64,000 bases of DNA from Palsa-601 sp963801185 (GTDB taxonomy: Bacteria; Actinomycetota; Acidimicrobiia; Acidimicrobiales; Bog-793). The stretch is from NCBI GenBank assembly GCA_963801185.1, contig CAWDDW010000001.1, positions 1-64,000 on the forward strand. Direction: 5' to 3'. Under the pieces are notes generated by a model that was not told the origin of the DNA, ran no database searches, and worked only from the letters and a program-made list of their open reading frames with translations. The position numbers were made by a program, and so were the translations under genes. Positions 54,243-64,000 of this stretch are shown here, one piece after another; position 1 is the stretch's first letter, and each line of letters starts with the position of its first letter.

Positions 54243-55954
54243 CTAGTCCAGCCAGACTTCCGTCGGCCAGACGGTGCCCGACAGCATCGACAGGCCGCGT
54301 GCGCCTGAAGGAGAGGTCGGGTTGTTCCAGTTCTGGACGTTGGTCCGTGCGGCGACGTACCAGACGTCCCGGCCGTACCAGATGTAAGGCAGGTCCACCG
54401 CGAACCGCTTGGCGATGGTCTGGTAAGAGCTTTTTGCACCGCCGGGTCGGTCGACTGCCGTGCCGTGTCGAGCGCCGTTTGGATGATCGAGTCCTCGTTG
54501 CCGGCGAAGTTGATCGGTCCAGCGGTCTTGGCCCAGAAGATGTAGTTGAGGTCAGGGTTCACGTTGGCGAACTGACGCCACACGAAGACCTGGAACTTCT
54601 TTATGAGCGCGTCGTTGATGAGGGCCGCTTGTTGGACCGTCGTGACGGCGACGTCGAATCCGGCCGCCTGCCACATCGTCTGCACCACGGAGGCGTCGGA
54701 GATGGACGTCGTCGTCGCAGTAGTCGTGTAGGTGATCGAGGGCTTCTTGCCGCCGTTCTTGGCGCTCCAGGCGGCGACGAGTGACTTCGCCTTGTTGAGG
54801 TTGAACGAGGGATAACCGGTGTCGGAGTAGTAGGGACTGGGCAAGGGGAAGGGTCCGGTCGTCGGCTTGACGATGTCCAGCCCGATCACGGTGTCGTACT
54901 CCTTCGGCTTCGTCGCGTACGCCAGCGCCTGGCGCAACGTGATGTCCTGCATCACCGGATCCTGGCAGTTGATCATCGCAAAGACGCAGTCGGGCTCGCC
55001 CTGGGAGAGCTCGTTGTCTCCGATCGCCGTCAGCAGCTTGTTGTTCGAGATGTTCTCGATCGTGCGGTCGTCGTCGGTGTGCATCATCTGGATCGTGTTC
55101 GTCTGGAGGTAGGAGTAGCGCGTGTCGACATCCGGCTGAGGCTTGAACGTCCAGCTATCGAGGTAGGGCAGCCGGTTACCGAACTTGTCCTTGCGCCAGT
55201 AGTGCGGGTTGCGGGTCAAGGTGAAGTGCGATCCTGGCTCCCAGACCTGGTACACGAAGGGTCCCGTGCCAATCGGGTGCAGGTTGAGGACGCTCTCGCC
55301 CTTGGCGTACTGGGTCGGGGAGAACATGTACGCGACCTGGCCACCGATGTAGCCGGCAAGCCAGTAGTCGAAGGGCACCCATGGCGCCTCCATGTTCATG
55401 ACGATCGTCCTCGGCCCGGTCTGGACGACGGCTCCGTCGGGATTCGAGATGTCCATGTAGTTCGTGAAGGCGAAGTTCGTGAGCGCCGACTTGAGGAACG
55501 CCTGCATGCAGAACTTGAGAGCTGCCCCGTCACAAGGCGTCCCGTCGTGGAAGAGGACGTCTTTTCGAACGGTGATCGTCCACTTCGTGTAGGTCGAATT
55601 GGGAACGATCGACTCCGCCAGGTACGGGGCGACGGTGCCGTCCTCGAGGATCATCGCAAGTGGGTCGTACACCGCGCGGGCGTAGCAGACTCCGGTCGAG
55701 TCGAAGTGCGCGTAGCTCGGGTCCATGCCGGTCTCTTCGGCTTCAGTCCCGAAGGAGAGTGCTCCCCCCATCTTCGGCTTCGCGGTCGATACCCCGACTT
55801 GGAGCGCCTTCTTCTTGGCAAGTGTCGACAACGGGGCTGAGCTCCCACTGCTGCCGCAAGCTTCGAGCAGCGTGCCTCCAAGGCCGGCTGCGCCCACCAC
55901 AGCGCCTGCCTTCAGGCTGCCAGCAAGAAACTGACGACGGTCGAAATTAGCCAC
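54243..55954 (-). CDS. oppA: peptide ABC transporter substrate-binding lipoprotein, with a frameshift
   Basis: Family 5 solute-binding protein of about 570 residues. The N-terminus has a twin-arginine motif (DRRQFLAG) and a lipobox (LLEAC), so it is a Tat-exported lipoprotein. The core shows EETGMDPSYAHFD, WTITVRKDVLFHDGTPCDG, GTGPFVYQVWEPG and DITLRQALAYAT. Near the end the frame shifts: after DPAVQKAL the expected YQTIAKRFAVDLPYIWYG is in the next frame, so one A is missing at plus 54425-54426. GTG start behind GGGAGGGG. Confidence 0.9.
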
Positions 55955-55983
55955 GCCTTCCCCTCCCGTGAAATGTGTCGGTG

Positions 55984-55989
55984 ATATTA
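55984..55989 (-). promoter_or_regulatory. -10 hexamer of the opp operon
   Basis: TAATAT on the minus strand, about 30 bases ahead of the oppA start, gives a short leader with a good Shine-Dalgarno. No clear -35 can be named. It shares a 142-base divergent region with the glycosyltransferase gene. Confidence 0.4.
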
Positions 55990-56084
55990 CGCCCGCGTCA
56001 CCGGTTGCGGGTGGACTCCCGCATCATTTCCGCAGTTTTTCAGGAGTGCCGCCGTGACCTGGTTATTCATCGGGGTCGGAGCGG

Positions 56085-56090
56085 TACGAT
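56085..56090 (+). promoter_or_regulatory. -10 hexamer of the surface-glycan cluster
   Basis: TACGAT lies six bases before GTG 56097, again leaderless in spacing, with no ribosome-binding site. Confidence 0.45.
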
Positions 56091-56096
56091 CCCCCG

Positions 56097-57713
56097 GTGC
56101 ATGTTGACGAGCCGGGAGAAGGGCGAAACGACCCACGCTCGGTAGGCCCGAACACCACGCTCGCGAAGGCAGGCGTGGCCGTCGTGCTCGTGGTGGCGGT
56201 TGCGCTTAGATTCCTGACGAAGTCGCCACTCTGGCTGGACGAGGCCTTGACCGTGAACATCGCGCGGGCGCCGCTCGGCGATATCGACGGACTGCTCAGA
56301 CACGACGGCGCGCCGCCCCTCTACTACTTCCTCCTCCACTTCTGGATGAAGGTCTTCGGCACGGGCGACGTCGCGTCCCGGTCGCTCTCGGGGGTGATCG
56401 GTGTCATCAACCTGCCGATCGCCTGGCTGACCGGTTACCGGGTCGGCTCTCGCTGGTGGACGATCGAGGAGGCCTCGGGTGAGGAACGGCGTGCACGCGA
56501 CGCGCGGGGCCGCGTCACCGCATGGTCGGTGACGCTTCTCCTCGCGAGCTCGCCGTTTGCCGTCTACTACGACACCGAAGCTCGCATGTACGGGCTCGTG
56601 CTGCTGCTCGGAACGCTCGGAGTGCTCGTGATCACCTCCTTGCTCCGCCGGCCTCGCTGGACCGGGTCGCTTGCTCTCGGGGTGGTCGCAGCCGGGCTCC
56701 TCTACAGCCACTACTGGGCGCTCTACGTGTGCGTGGTCAGTGGCGCGGGGGCGCTCTGGTGCGCGTGGAAGGGACCCTACGTGCGCGCTGCCCGCTATGT
56801 GCTGGCCGGTTTCGTGCTCGCAGCGGTCGCCTTTCTCCCATGGGTACCGACGTTCCTCTTCCAGGTGAGACATACCGGGACTCCTTGGGCAGCACCGGCC
56901 GGTGCCTCGGTGATCGTCTTCACCGTCACCCAGTTCGCGGGAGGAGCGACGGCGGTCGGCCGGACGCTCGCGCTCTTCTTCTTCTTCCTCGGGTTGCTTG
57001 CCATCTTCGGCAGCGCGTACGACCGCCGCCACGTACTGCTGGACCTCCGCTCCCGGCCGGGCGTGCGAATGCTTGCCGTCGCCGTGATCGCGACGCTCCT
57101 CGTCGCGATCATCGCCGGCAAGCTCTCGGGGAGCACGTTCGCCGATCGGTACACGTCGGTGATCGCCTTCCCCGCCCTGCTCGTGTTCGCCTACGGGCTG
57201 ACAACGCTCGAGGATCCCCGCGTGCGCAACAGCGTGCTCGGCGTCGCTGTCCTCCTTGGCCTTGCCGCCTCTATACCCAACGCGACGATCATCCGGACCC
57301 AGGCCGGACAGGTGGCAGCGGCCATCTCGGCCGGCGCCCACCGCGGTGATGTGATCGCCTACTGCCCCGATCAGCTCGGCCCGTCGGTGAGCCGACTGAT
57401 CGGCACCGAGTTCAGTCAGCTGACCTTCCCTCGCGACGCGCCACCACAGATCGTCGACTGGGTTGACTACATCGCGACTGTGAAGTCCGCCAGTACGTTC
57501 CGGTTCGCCCAGCTAGCGGAGAAGAGGGCCGCCGGCCACACCATCTGGTACGTGATGGCGCCCGCTTACCAGGGATTCGACAACGACTGCCAGGACATCC
57601 TGATCGATCTCCGTGCTCATCGCGCAGTGGAGAACGTGGTCGCGAGCACGCCTGCCGACACACCCTTTGAGATATACGAAGGCATGTCCCTCTACCGGTT
57701 CACCGTGCGGTGA
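56097..57713 (+). CDS. polytopic GT39/GT83-type membrane glycosyltransferase
   Basis: 538 residues with about ten trans-membrane helices. SPLWLDEALTVNIARAPL near the first helix is the conserved Asp-Glu loop of the ArnT/PMT-like superfamily that uses lipid-linked sugars; HDGAPPLYYFLLHFWM and YYDTEARMYGLVLLLG follow as in that group. A soluble C-terminal domain of about 120 residues lies outside. GTG start; the stop overlaps the next gene. Probably adds sugars to a surface polymer or protein. Confidence 0.82.
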   Translation: MHVDEPGEGRNDPRSVGPNTTLAKAGVAVVLVVAVALRFLTKSPLWLDEALTVNIARAPLGDIDGLLRHDGAPPLYYFLLHFWMKVFGTGDVASRSLSGVIGVINLPIAWLTGYRVGSRWWTIEEASGEERRARDARGRVTAWSVTLLLASSPFAVYYDTEARMYGLVLLLGTLGVLVITSLLRRPRWTGSLALGVVAAGLLYSHYWALYVCVVSGAGALWCAWKGPYVRAARYVLAGFVLAAVAFLPWVPTFLFQVRHTGTPWAAPAGASVIVFTVTQFAGGATAVGRTLALFFFFLGLLAIFGSAYDRRHVLLDLRSRPGVRMLAVAVIATLLVAIIAGKLSGSTFADRYTSVIAFPALLVFAYGLTTLEDPRVRNSVLGVAVLLGLAASIPNATIIRTQAGQVAAAISAGAHRGDVIAYCPDQLGPSVSRLIGTEFSQLTFPRDAPPQIVDWVDYIATVKSASTFRFAQLAEKRAAGHTIWYVMAPAYQGFDNDCQDILIDLRAHRAVENVVASTPADTPFEIYEGMSLYRFTVR

Positions 57714-58876
57714 GCGCGAGGAGGGCAGGCACCAGCCGAGGGGTTGCAGTCACCGAGTCCGCGCGCGCGGCCATCTTGCCGTTCCTCGTCTCACGGGCGA
57801 TCGTCCTCGGAGCTCTAGGTACGGCTCGCTTCCTCGTCGACGAGTTGCGCCCCTCGGCGGCGACCGCAGCAGGGGCTAGAGCCCTCGGGGCAAGCCACTC
57901 AGGCCTGCTCTCGTGGGACGCGTCGTGGTACCTGCGCATCGCGGAGGTGGGATACGGGAGTTCCGGCAAGCAGGCGTTGCGTTTCTTCCCGTTGTTCCCG
58001 ATCCTCGGCAGGGCCGTGGGCATGCTGCCGTTGGTGTCGGACCGAGCCGCGCTGGTCCTCCTCGCCAACGTGTTCGGGTTGATCGCCCTCGTCCTCCTGC
58101 ACGCGCTCGTCTCTCGCGAGTCCCTCGGCCGGAGCACCCCGGAACGAACCGTCTGGCTCCTCTCGCTCTGGCCGGCTGCCTTCGTGCTCGTGATGGGTTA
58201 CGCCGAGTCGCTGCTTTTGTGCCTGTCGATCGCCGCCTTCTTGTGCTGGCGGACGGGGCGCTGGTGGTGGTCCGTGATCCCAGCGCTTCTAGCAGGACTT
58301 TGTCGACCAGTCGGCATGCTGCTCGCCCTCCCTGCCCTGGTCGAGGCGATCGCGTGGTGGCGTTCGGACGGCCAGCGCTCGCTCGGCCCGGTGGCGAGCC
58401 GCCTGCTCGCGATCGTGGCTGCCCCGGCCGGGGCGGTCGCGTATCTGGCGTGGGTGGCGGCAACCACCGGCAGCTTCACCGAGCCGCTCACCGAGCAGAC
58501 GTCTCGCGTGCACCGGGGAGGGATCGCCGATCCGGTCACCACCCTGTTGCACGACGCGAAGGACCTCGTGCACGGCCAGCACCTCGGCACCGCGCTCCAC
58601 GCCCCCTTCATGGTGGTGTTCCTCGTGCTCACCGTGTACATATTCTTCCGGCTGCCGGCCTCCTATGGCTGGTACGCCGCTGCGACGATGGCGGTCGCCA
58701 TCACCGCTCCCAACCTGGACTCGCTCGAGCGCTACGGCCTGGCCTGTTTCCCGCTCGCCATCGCGGCCGGATGCCTGACCGAGCGCACCCTCGCGCTGAG
58801 GCTGGTGCTGAGCGGGATGGGCGCGCTGCTGGCCGTCTTCTCGCTTCTGGCCTTCCTCGGCTTGTATGTGCCGTAG
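57710..58876 (+). CDS. PIG-V-like mannosyltransferase
   Basis: 388 residues, about nine helices, with LLSWDASWYLRIAEVGYG and FFPLFPILGR, the pattern of the PIG-V/GPI mannosyltransferase 2 family (dolichyl- or polyprenyl-phosphate-mannose users). GTG overlaps the previous stop (GTGA), so it is translationally coupled to the GT39-type gene. The acceptor is unknown. Confidence 0.78.
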   Translation: MSARRAGTSRGVAVTESARAAILPFLVSRAIVLGALGTARFLVDELRPSAATAAGARALGASHSGLLSWDASWYLRIAEVGYGSSGKQALRFFPLFPILGRAVGMLPLVSDRAALVLLANVFGLIALVLLHALVSRESLGRSTPERTVWLLSLWPAAFVLVMGYAESLLLCLSIAAFLCWRTGRWWWSVIPALLAGLCRPVGMLLALPALVEAIAWWRSDGQRSLGPVASRLLAIVAAPAGAVAYLAWVAATTGSFTEPLTEQTSRVHRGGIADPVTTLLHDAKDLVHGQHLGTALHAPFMVVFLVLTVYIFFRLPASYGWYAAATMAVAITAPNLDSLERYGLACFPLAIAAGCLTERTLALRLVLSGMGALLAVFSLLAFLGLYVP

Positions 58877-58933
58877 ACGATCCGCGACCGGGTCATGAAC
58901 CCCGGGCTCGCTCCGAGGTGGAACAATGGGGAC

Positions 58934-60434
58934 ATGCCAGTAGGTCCCGACGATTCGCGCGCGCCCGAGGGCGTCGTGGTCATCGGAGCGGGGCCGGCCG
59001 GCCTCACCGCGGCCTATGCGCTCGGGCGCCGGGGGGGTCGCTGCATCGTGGTCGAGGCGGACTCGGTCGTCGGTGGCATCTCACGGACGGCCGAGAGGGA
59101 CGGATGGCGGTTCGACATCGGGGGCCACCGTTTCTTCACGAAGGTCCGGGAAGTGGAGGAGCTGTGGCACGAGATCCTGGGGCCGGAGGACTTCCTGCTC
59201 CGCCCTCGCCTCAGCCGCATCTACCACGACGGGAAGTTCTTCGACTACCCGATCCAGATCGGGAACGCGCTCGAAGGGGCTCGGTCTCGTCGAGTCCTTC
59301 AAGTGCGGGGTGTCGTATGTCTGGGTCCGGATCAACCGGCCGAAGAACACCGACACCTTCGAAGGCTGGACCGCCTCCCGATTCGGCTGGAGGCTCTACA
59401 ACAAGTTCTTCAAGACCTACACCGAGAAGGTCTGGGGAGTGCCCGCCACCGAGATCCAAGCCGACTGGGCTGCCCAGAGGATCAAGAACCTCTCGCTGTG
59501 GAAGGCGGTCCTCAACGCCCTCACGCCGCACAAGAAGACGAGCATCACCTCTCTCATCGAGGAATTCGAGTACCCGAAGCTGGGTCCCGGCATGATGTGG
59601 GAACGCGCCACCGAGCTCGTGCGCGAGCAGGGCTCGGAAGTCAGGATGTCGGCGTGGGTGGTGCGGATCCGCCGGGAGGCCGGGAGAGCGGTGGCAGTCG
59701 AGGTGGAGTCTCCCGGGGGCGTTCGCACAGAGCTTGCCTGCGAGCACGTGGTCTCCTCGATGCCGCTGGCGGAGCTAGCGCTCGCCCTCGACCCTCCGGC
59801 TCCCGACGAGGTGCAACAAGCGGCCAAGGGCCTGCACTTCCGGGACTTCCTCACGGTTGCGCTCGTCGTGCCGAAGGATCGGGGCTTTCCCGACAACTGG
59901 ATCTACGTGCACGACAAGGTGAAGCTCGGACGCATTCAGAACTTCGGCTCGTGGTCGCCGGAGATGGTGAAGGACGGACGGACCTGCCTCGGGCTCGAGT
60001 ACTTCGTCTTCGAGGGAGACGAGCTCTGGACGATGGATGACGAGGACCTCGTTGCCCTTGGCAAGCGGGAGATCGCCCAGATCGGTCTCATCCGGGAGGA
60101 GGACGTCGAGAAGGGGTACGTCGTGAGGATGCCGAAGGCCTATCCCGTGTACGACGGGGGTTACGAGGCCCGCGTCGAGACCATCCGGCGATTCCTCGAT
60201 GCCGAGGTGCCGAACGTGCACCCCGTCGGACGTAACGGGATGCACCGCTACAACAACCAGGACCACTCCATGCTGACCGCCCTCCTCACGGTGGAGAACC
60301 TGTTCGGCGAGGACTATGACACGTGGTCGGTGAACGTCGAAGCGGAGTACCACGAGGAACAGGTCGGGCGAAAGGGTGCGGAGCATAAAGCCGGTACGGG
60401 GCGTTCGGCGCCGGTGGCGCCCGCCGAGGCGTGA
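58934..60434 (+). CDS. UDP-galactopyranose-mutase-like FAD oxidoreductase, with a frameshift
   Basis: FAD-binding protein of about 500 residues: VVVIGAGPAGLTAAYALG (dinucleotide fold), GGISRTAERDGWRFDIGGHRFFTK, then EKVWGVPATEIQADWAAQRI and RYNNQDHSMLTALL, which resemble the UDP-galactopyranose mutase/amine oxidase branch. The frame changes at the G-run 59276-59279, where one G appears extra: NALEG should continue LGLVESFKCGVSYVW. It probably interconverts or rearranges a nucleotide sugar for the cluster. ATG 58934; a weak AACAAT lies six bases ahead. Confidence 0.82.
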
Positions 60435-61624
60435 GCACTCCGTCGACGGAGCGGATCGCGGAGCTGGCTGAGGTGGCCGGGCTCCGCAGGGTGGCGATGG
60501 TCGCCTGGCGCGACCTCGGAGACCCCGAGGCTGGAGGATCGGAGCTGCACGCTCACGAGATCGCCCGCCGTTGGGTCGACGCGGGCGTGGAAGTAGTCAT
60601 GCGGACGTCGTCGGTTGCGGGCGAGCCGGAGCGGCTCGTGCGCGACGGTTACACGGCGATCCGCAGGTCCGGCCGTTACCAGGTGTTCGCGAGCGCTCCC
60701 TACGACATCATCCGAGGCCGCCTCGGCCCGTTAGACGGGCTTGTCGAGATCTGGAACGGGATGCCGTTCTTCAGCCCCGTCTGGGGGCGTTTCGGCCCGG
60801 CGATCCCACGGGTCACCTGGCTGCACCACGTGCATGCCGAGATGTGGAAGATGGTCTTGCCGCCGAAGCTGGCCACGATCGGCGAGACCATCGAGGCGAA
60901 GATCGCGCCGCCGATCTACCGCCGTACCCGCATTGTCACGCTGTCGGAGTCGTCTCGGACCGAGATCCTCGAGATGCTCGGCCTGAGAGCTGAACGTGTG
61001 AGCGTCGTGCCGCCCGGTGTCGACAGCCGGTACTCGCCGGGAGGGAGCAAGAGCGCCAAGCCGTCGATCCTCGCGGTCGGGCGTCTCGTGCCGGTCAAGC
61101 GCTTCGATCGTCTCGTCAGGGGAGTCGCCGAGCTGCACGAGCTCCGGGGCGACGTCGAGTGCGTGATCATCGGTGAGGGGGGCGAGCGCGAGGCGCTGGA
61201 ACAGCTACGCCACGAGCTCGGCGCAGACTCCTACGTCCACCTGCCGGGTCGGGTGCCGTCGGCCGACCTCGTCGACGCCTACCGCCGGGCGTGGGTGCTG
61301 GCGTCGACGTCGGTGCGCGAGGGCTGGGGCATGACGGTGAGCGAAGCGGCAGCATGCGGCACGCCAGCAGTGGCAAGCAGGATCGCCGGTCACCGCGATG
61401 TAGTGATCGAGGGACACACCGGTTTCCTCGCCGGCAGCCGGTCGGAGATGGTCGGCCACCTCGATGCGATCATCTCGGACGAGGGCTTGCGCGAACGGCT
61501 GTCGAAGGCAGCTCTCGACAGGGCCGCGGACTTGAGCTGGGATGCGACGGCCGAGGGCACGTTCGGTGTGCTCGCCGACGAAGCGACACGGATCCGATCA
61601 GGTTGGCGACGAGCACGCAGCTGA
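60431..61624 (+). CDS. GT4-family glycosyltransferase
   Basis: 397 residues of GT-B fold. AMVAWRDLGDPEAGGSELHAHEIA and TWLHHVHAEMWKM belong to the acceptor domain; SILAVGRLVPVKRFDRLV, IIGEGGEREALE and the EX7E-type STSVREGWGMTVSEAAACGTPAVAS form the donor domain. GTG overlaps the previous stop. It transfers a sugar from a nucleotide donor on the inner face of the membrane. Confidence 0.92.
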   Translation: MSTPSTERIAELAEVAGLRRVAMVAWRDLGDPEAGGSELHAHEIARRWVDAGVEVVMRTSSVAGEPERLVRDGYTAIRRSGRYQVFASAPYDIIRGRLGPLDGLVEIWNGMPFFSPVWGRFGPAIPRVTWLHHVHAEMWKMVLPPKLATIGETIEAKIAPPIYRRTRIVTLSESSRTEILEMLGLRAERVSVVPPGVDSRYSPGGSKSAKPSILAVGRLVPVKRFDRLVRGVAELHELRGDVECVIIGEGGEREALEQLRHELGADSYVHLPGRVPSADLVDAYRRAWVLASTSVREGWGMTVSEAAACGTPAVASRIAGHRDVVIEGHTGFLAGSRSEMVGHLDAIISDEGLRERLSKAALDRAADLSWDATAEGTFGVLADEATRIRSGWRRARS

Positions 61625-63679
61625 GTGTCCGTGGGAGGCACCTTCCCGCCCTCGACGGGATACGCGCCCTCGCGATACTCGGAGTGTTCGCGTATCACCT
61701 CGGCTTCGGATGGGCGTCGGGTGGCTATCTCGGCGTCGACCTCTTCTTCGTCCTGTCGGGGTTCCTCATCACGAGCCTGCTCGTCGAGGAGTGGCTCGAG
61801 ACCAAGAAGATCGGGCTGGCGGCCTTCTGGGGCCGCCGTGCGCGCCGGTTGCTCCCGGGGCTGCTTCTCATGCTCGTCGTCCTCGGCGTGTACCTCGCTC
61901 TCTTCGGCCCGGGCCCGCTCGTCGATCTCCACGAGGTGCGGGACGACGCCATCGCCACCGTGCTGTACGTGGCCAACTGGCACCAGCTGTTCGCCCACCA
62001 GTCCTACTTCGACGAGTTCGCCGCTCCCTCTCCGCTCCAGCACACGTGGTCGCTCGGCATCGAGGAGCAGTTCTATCTCGTCTGGCCACTCGTAGTCGTC
62101 GGGCTGCTCGCTGTCGCTCGCGCGAAGTGGCGGGCGGCGGGGTGGACGGTCGCCTTGGCCGGTGGTGCTGCGTCGGCCGCCTGGATGGCTTGGCTGGCCG
62201 CCCACGGCGCATCTGACAATCGTCTGTACTACGGCTCGGACACTCGCCGCGTTCGACCTGCTCATCGGCGCGGCGCTGGCGTTCCTCGTCGTCGGCCGCG
62301 GACAGCCGGGCCGGCGTGCCAGGCGGCTTCTCTCGGTGGCAGCGCCTGTCGGTCTGGTCGTGCTCGGGCTGTTCTGGTGGCGCGGGGGAGGCTCTTCCGG
62401 CGCGCCAGGGCGCGGGATGTTCGAGTGGGGCTTCCTCGCGTGTGCCTGTGTGGCAGCCGTCGTCCTCGCGGACGTCCGGCAACACGCTCTCTCACCTCTC
62501 GGGAAGGTGCTGGCGCTCCCGCCGCTTCAGTTCATCGGGCAGATCTCCTATGAGCTCTACCTGTGGCATTGGCCCGTCATCTGCGAGCTCACTCCCACGC
62601 GGCTCGGCTTCGGGGGAGCAAAGCTCGACCTCGTCAGGGTGGCGGTCGCGTCCTTCCTCTCGGTTGCCAGCTATTACGCCATCGACCGGCCGGTCCGCAG
62701 GTGGGCGTTCAAGGGCTGGCCCATGCCTGTCCGAGTCCTGACAGCGCCGGCCGGCATGGTCGCGGCCTCGGTGATAATGGTCCTCGGCACCGTGCCTCCC
62801 GCGCTCGCCAGCCCTCCGCCCGTGGTCAGGATCACCGTGACGCGCGGGCCGAGCGTGCCAGGCGCAGGCCACATGTACGGAGGGCCGATCCACCTCGCAG
62901 AGACGCCCTCTCGGATCCATCCGCTTCGCATCATCATGTTCGGGGACTCGGTCATGCGGGACGATGCCACGTCGGTCGCCGCCGCCCTTCAGCCGACAGG
63001 TGTCGTCAACGTGAACGACGCCGGCTTCGACGGCTGGGGCTTCACGACGGACACCGGCTGGCGGCAGAACGTGCCAGGAGCGATCGAGAACGATCACGCG
63101 CAGCTCGTGATAGCTATGTGGAGCTTCGACAACGACTACCTCATGACCCACCGTCAGCAGTACGTCGGATGGATGAGAGAGTTCGTGCACCTCGTCCTCA
63201 GCCAGCCCGGCGTGGACGGGCTCATCTTCGAGCAATTCCCGGCGCTCGGCCCGCCGTTGTACTCCAATCCCGTCGATGCCTCGACCAACGAAGCCGCCGT
63301 CAACGTCCCGGTCGACACCTGGAACAGCATCGTGCGGTCGATGGTCGCGATCGATCCCGAGCGGGTCATGTACCTGCCGCTCGGCTCAGCGGTCGAACGG
63401 GCCGGCCGTTACGAGCCCTGGCTGCCGCCCGGTGACGAGTGGTCACTGCCCTTGCAGAAGTGGGTCCGGGTCCGTATGGCGGACGCGGTTCACTTCTGCC
63501 CGGCGGGCGCGGCGCGCTACGCAGCTGCGCTCGTGACAGACCTCAGGTCCCTCTACCATCTGCCGGCCCCTCCGTCGGGCTGGTCGACGGGTTCTTGGAC
63601 GGATGGGGCGCAGTTCACGGGGTCCGGTGCCTGCCCGGACGACCACCCGCCCGATGCGGCCGCCGTGAGCGTCCGCTGA
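61603..63679 (+). CDS. acyltransferase 3 / SGNH fusion (OafA-like), with a frameshift
   Basis: A membrane O-acyltransferase of about 690 residues. The acyltransferase 3 domain begins HLPALDGIRALAILGVFAYHL and has LFFVLSGFLITSLL, FWGRRARRLLPG and HTWSLGIEEQFYLVWP; the C-terminal SGNH domain has IMFGDSVMRDD and the closing DAVHFCPAG (Asp-His pair). Frame change at CC 62247-62248: YYGSDTR should read on AFDLLIGAALAFLV. Start TTG 61603 overlaps the GT4 gene; uncertain. It probably acetylates the surface glycan. Confidence 0.85.
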
Positions 63680-63680
63680 C

Positions 63681-64000
63681 GTGATCGCGATCGGGCTCAC
63701 CGGCGGCATCGGCTCCGGCAAGTCGACAGTGGCCTCGATGCTCGTCGAGCGCGGGGCTGTCCTGATCGACGCGGACGTGCTGGCGCGCGAGGTGGTCGAG
63801 CCGGGCCGGAAGGCGTTCGCGGAAGTGAGGGAACGTTTCGGGGACGGGGTGCTCGCGCCCGACGGTTCCCTCGATCGCCAGGCGTTGGCCGCGATCGTCT
63901 TCGCCGACGAAGTGGCCCGGGCGGACCTCAACGCGATCGTCCACCCTGAGGTGGGACGGGAGATGTTCGAACGCATCTCCCATGAGGCCGGGACGGATCA
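63681..64000 (+). CDS. coaE: dephospho-CoA kinase (5' part)
   Basis: Last step of CoA synthesis. The visible 106 residues begin IAIGLTGGIGSGKSTVASML (Walker A) and contain DADVLAREVVEPGRKAF and LNAIVHPEV, all typical of CoaE. The gene runs off the window end. GTG 63681 is one base after the preceding stop codon. Confidence 0.93.
   Translation, partial: MIAIGLTGGIGSGKSTVASMLVERGAVLIDADVLAREVVEPGRKAFAEVRERFGDGVLAPDGSLDRQALAAIVFADEVARADLNAIVHPEVGREMFERISHEAGTD

Noticed and set aside
11039..63679. Programmed frameshifting as the cause of the split genes
   Set aside because: No slippery heptamer with downstream structure is shared, the shifts go both ways, and the families involved are not known to recode.
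1..64000. Mobile elements, prophage genes or CRISPR arrays
   Set aside because: No transposase, integrase, phage structural protein, terminal inverted repeats or spaced direct repeats were seen; gene content is uniformly housekeeping or surface related.

Overview
The window is a high-GC actinobacterial chromosome segment packed with housekeeping genes. The gene order (rimP-nusA-ylxR-infB-rbfA-truB-ribF, infC-rpmI-rplT, fabD-fabH-fabG-acpP-fabF), an ANTAR regulator, several leaderless-looking promoters and a GYW-type repeat protein suggest an Actinomycetota lineage, most likely Acidimicrobiia. That placement is an inference from gene order and protein style; no database was consulted. I see no phage, insertion sequence or CRISPR array.

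Layout. 0-1.8 kb: small membrane or exported proteins and an ECF sigma factor. 1.8-9.5 kb: the translation/transcription operon rimP to ribF, behind a promoter and a terminator-like leader hairpin. 9.6-17.4 kb: a secreted His-rich protein, def, fmt, rpe, a MogA/MoaB protein, the riboflavin genes ribD, ribBA and ribH (no ribE), hisG and a divergent cold-shock-like protein. 17.4-24 kb: infC-rpmI-rplT, a SpoU rRNA methyltransferase and pheS-pheT. 24-30.5 kb: surface or repeat proteins, a rearranged family III CoA-transferase and an ABC1/UbiB kinase. 30.5-34.9 kb: a fatty-acid synthesis operon on the minus strand, whose FabD carries a BCCP-like tail. 35-41.7 kb: an EEP-fold hydrolase, a large secreted beta-helix protein, tRNA-Leu(CAA) and one polypeptide holding all parts of an ECF transporter. 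41.7-50 kb: ANTAR regulator, MacB-like exporter, DtxR-like repressor, polA and rpsA. 50-56 kb: an oppABCDF peptide importer. 56-63.7 kb: a surface-glycan cluster (two polytopic glycosyltransferases, a UDP-galactopyranose-mutase-like flavoprotein, a GT4 enzyme and an acyltransferase-SGNH fusion). The window ends inside coaE.

Two themes cut across the window. First, eight genes, several of them normally essential (fmt, pheT, ribBA), are each broken by what looks like a single one-base indel, mostly in a short homopolymer. This looks like residual sequence error, so I annotate them as whole genes with a marked shift. Second, many genes overlap by 1-4 bases (ATGA, GTGA, TGATG), while several isolated genes have a TANNNT hexamer exactly six bases before the start codon, the signature of leaderless mRNAs.

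The most unusual points are the FabD-BCCP-like fusion, the single-chain ECF transporter, a RibF whose flavokinase half has lost its key motifs, and an infC that appears to start at ATC.
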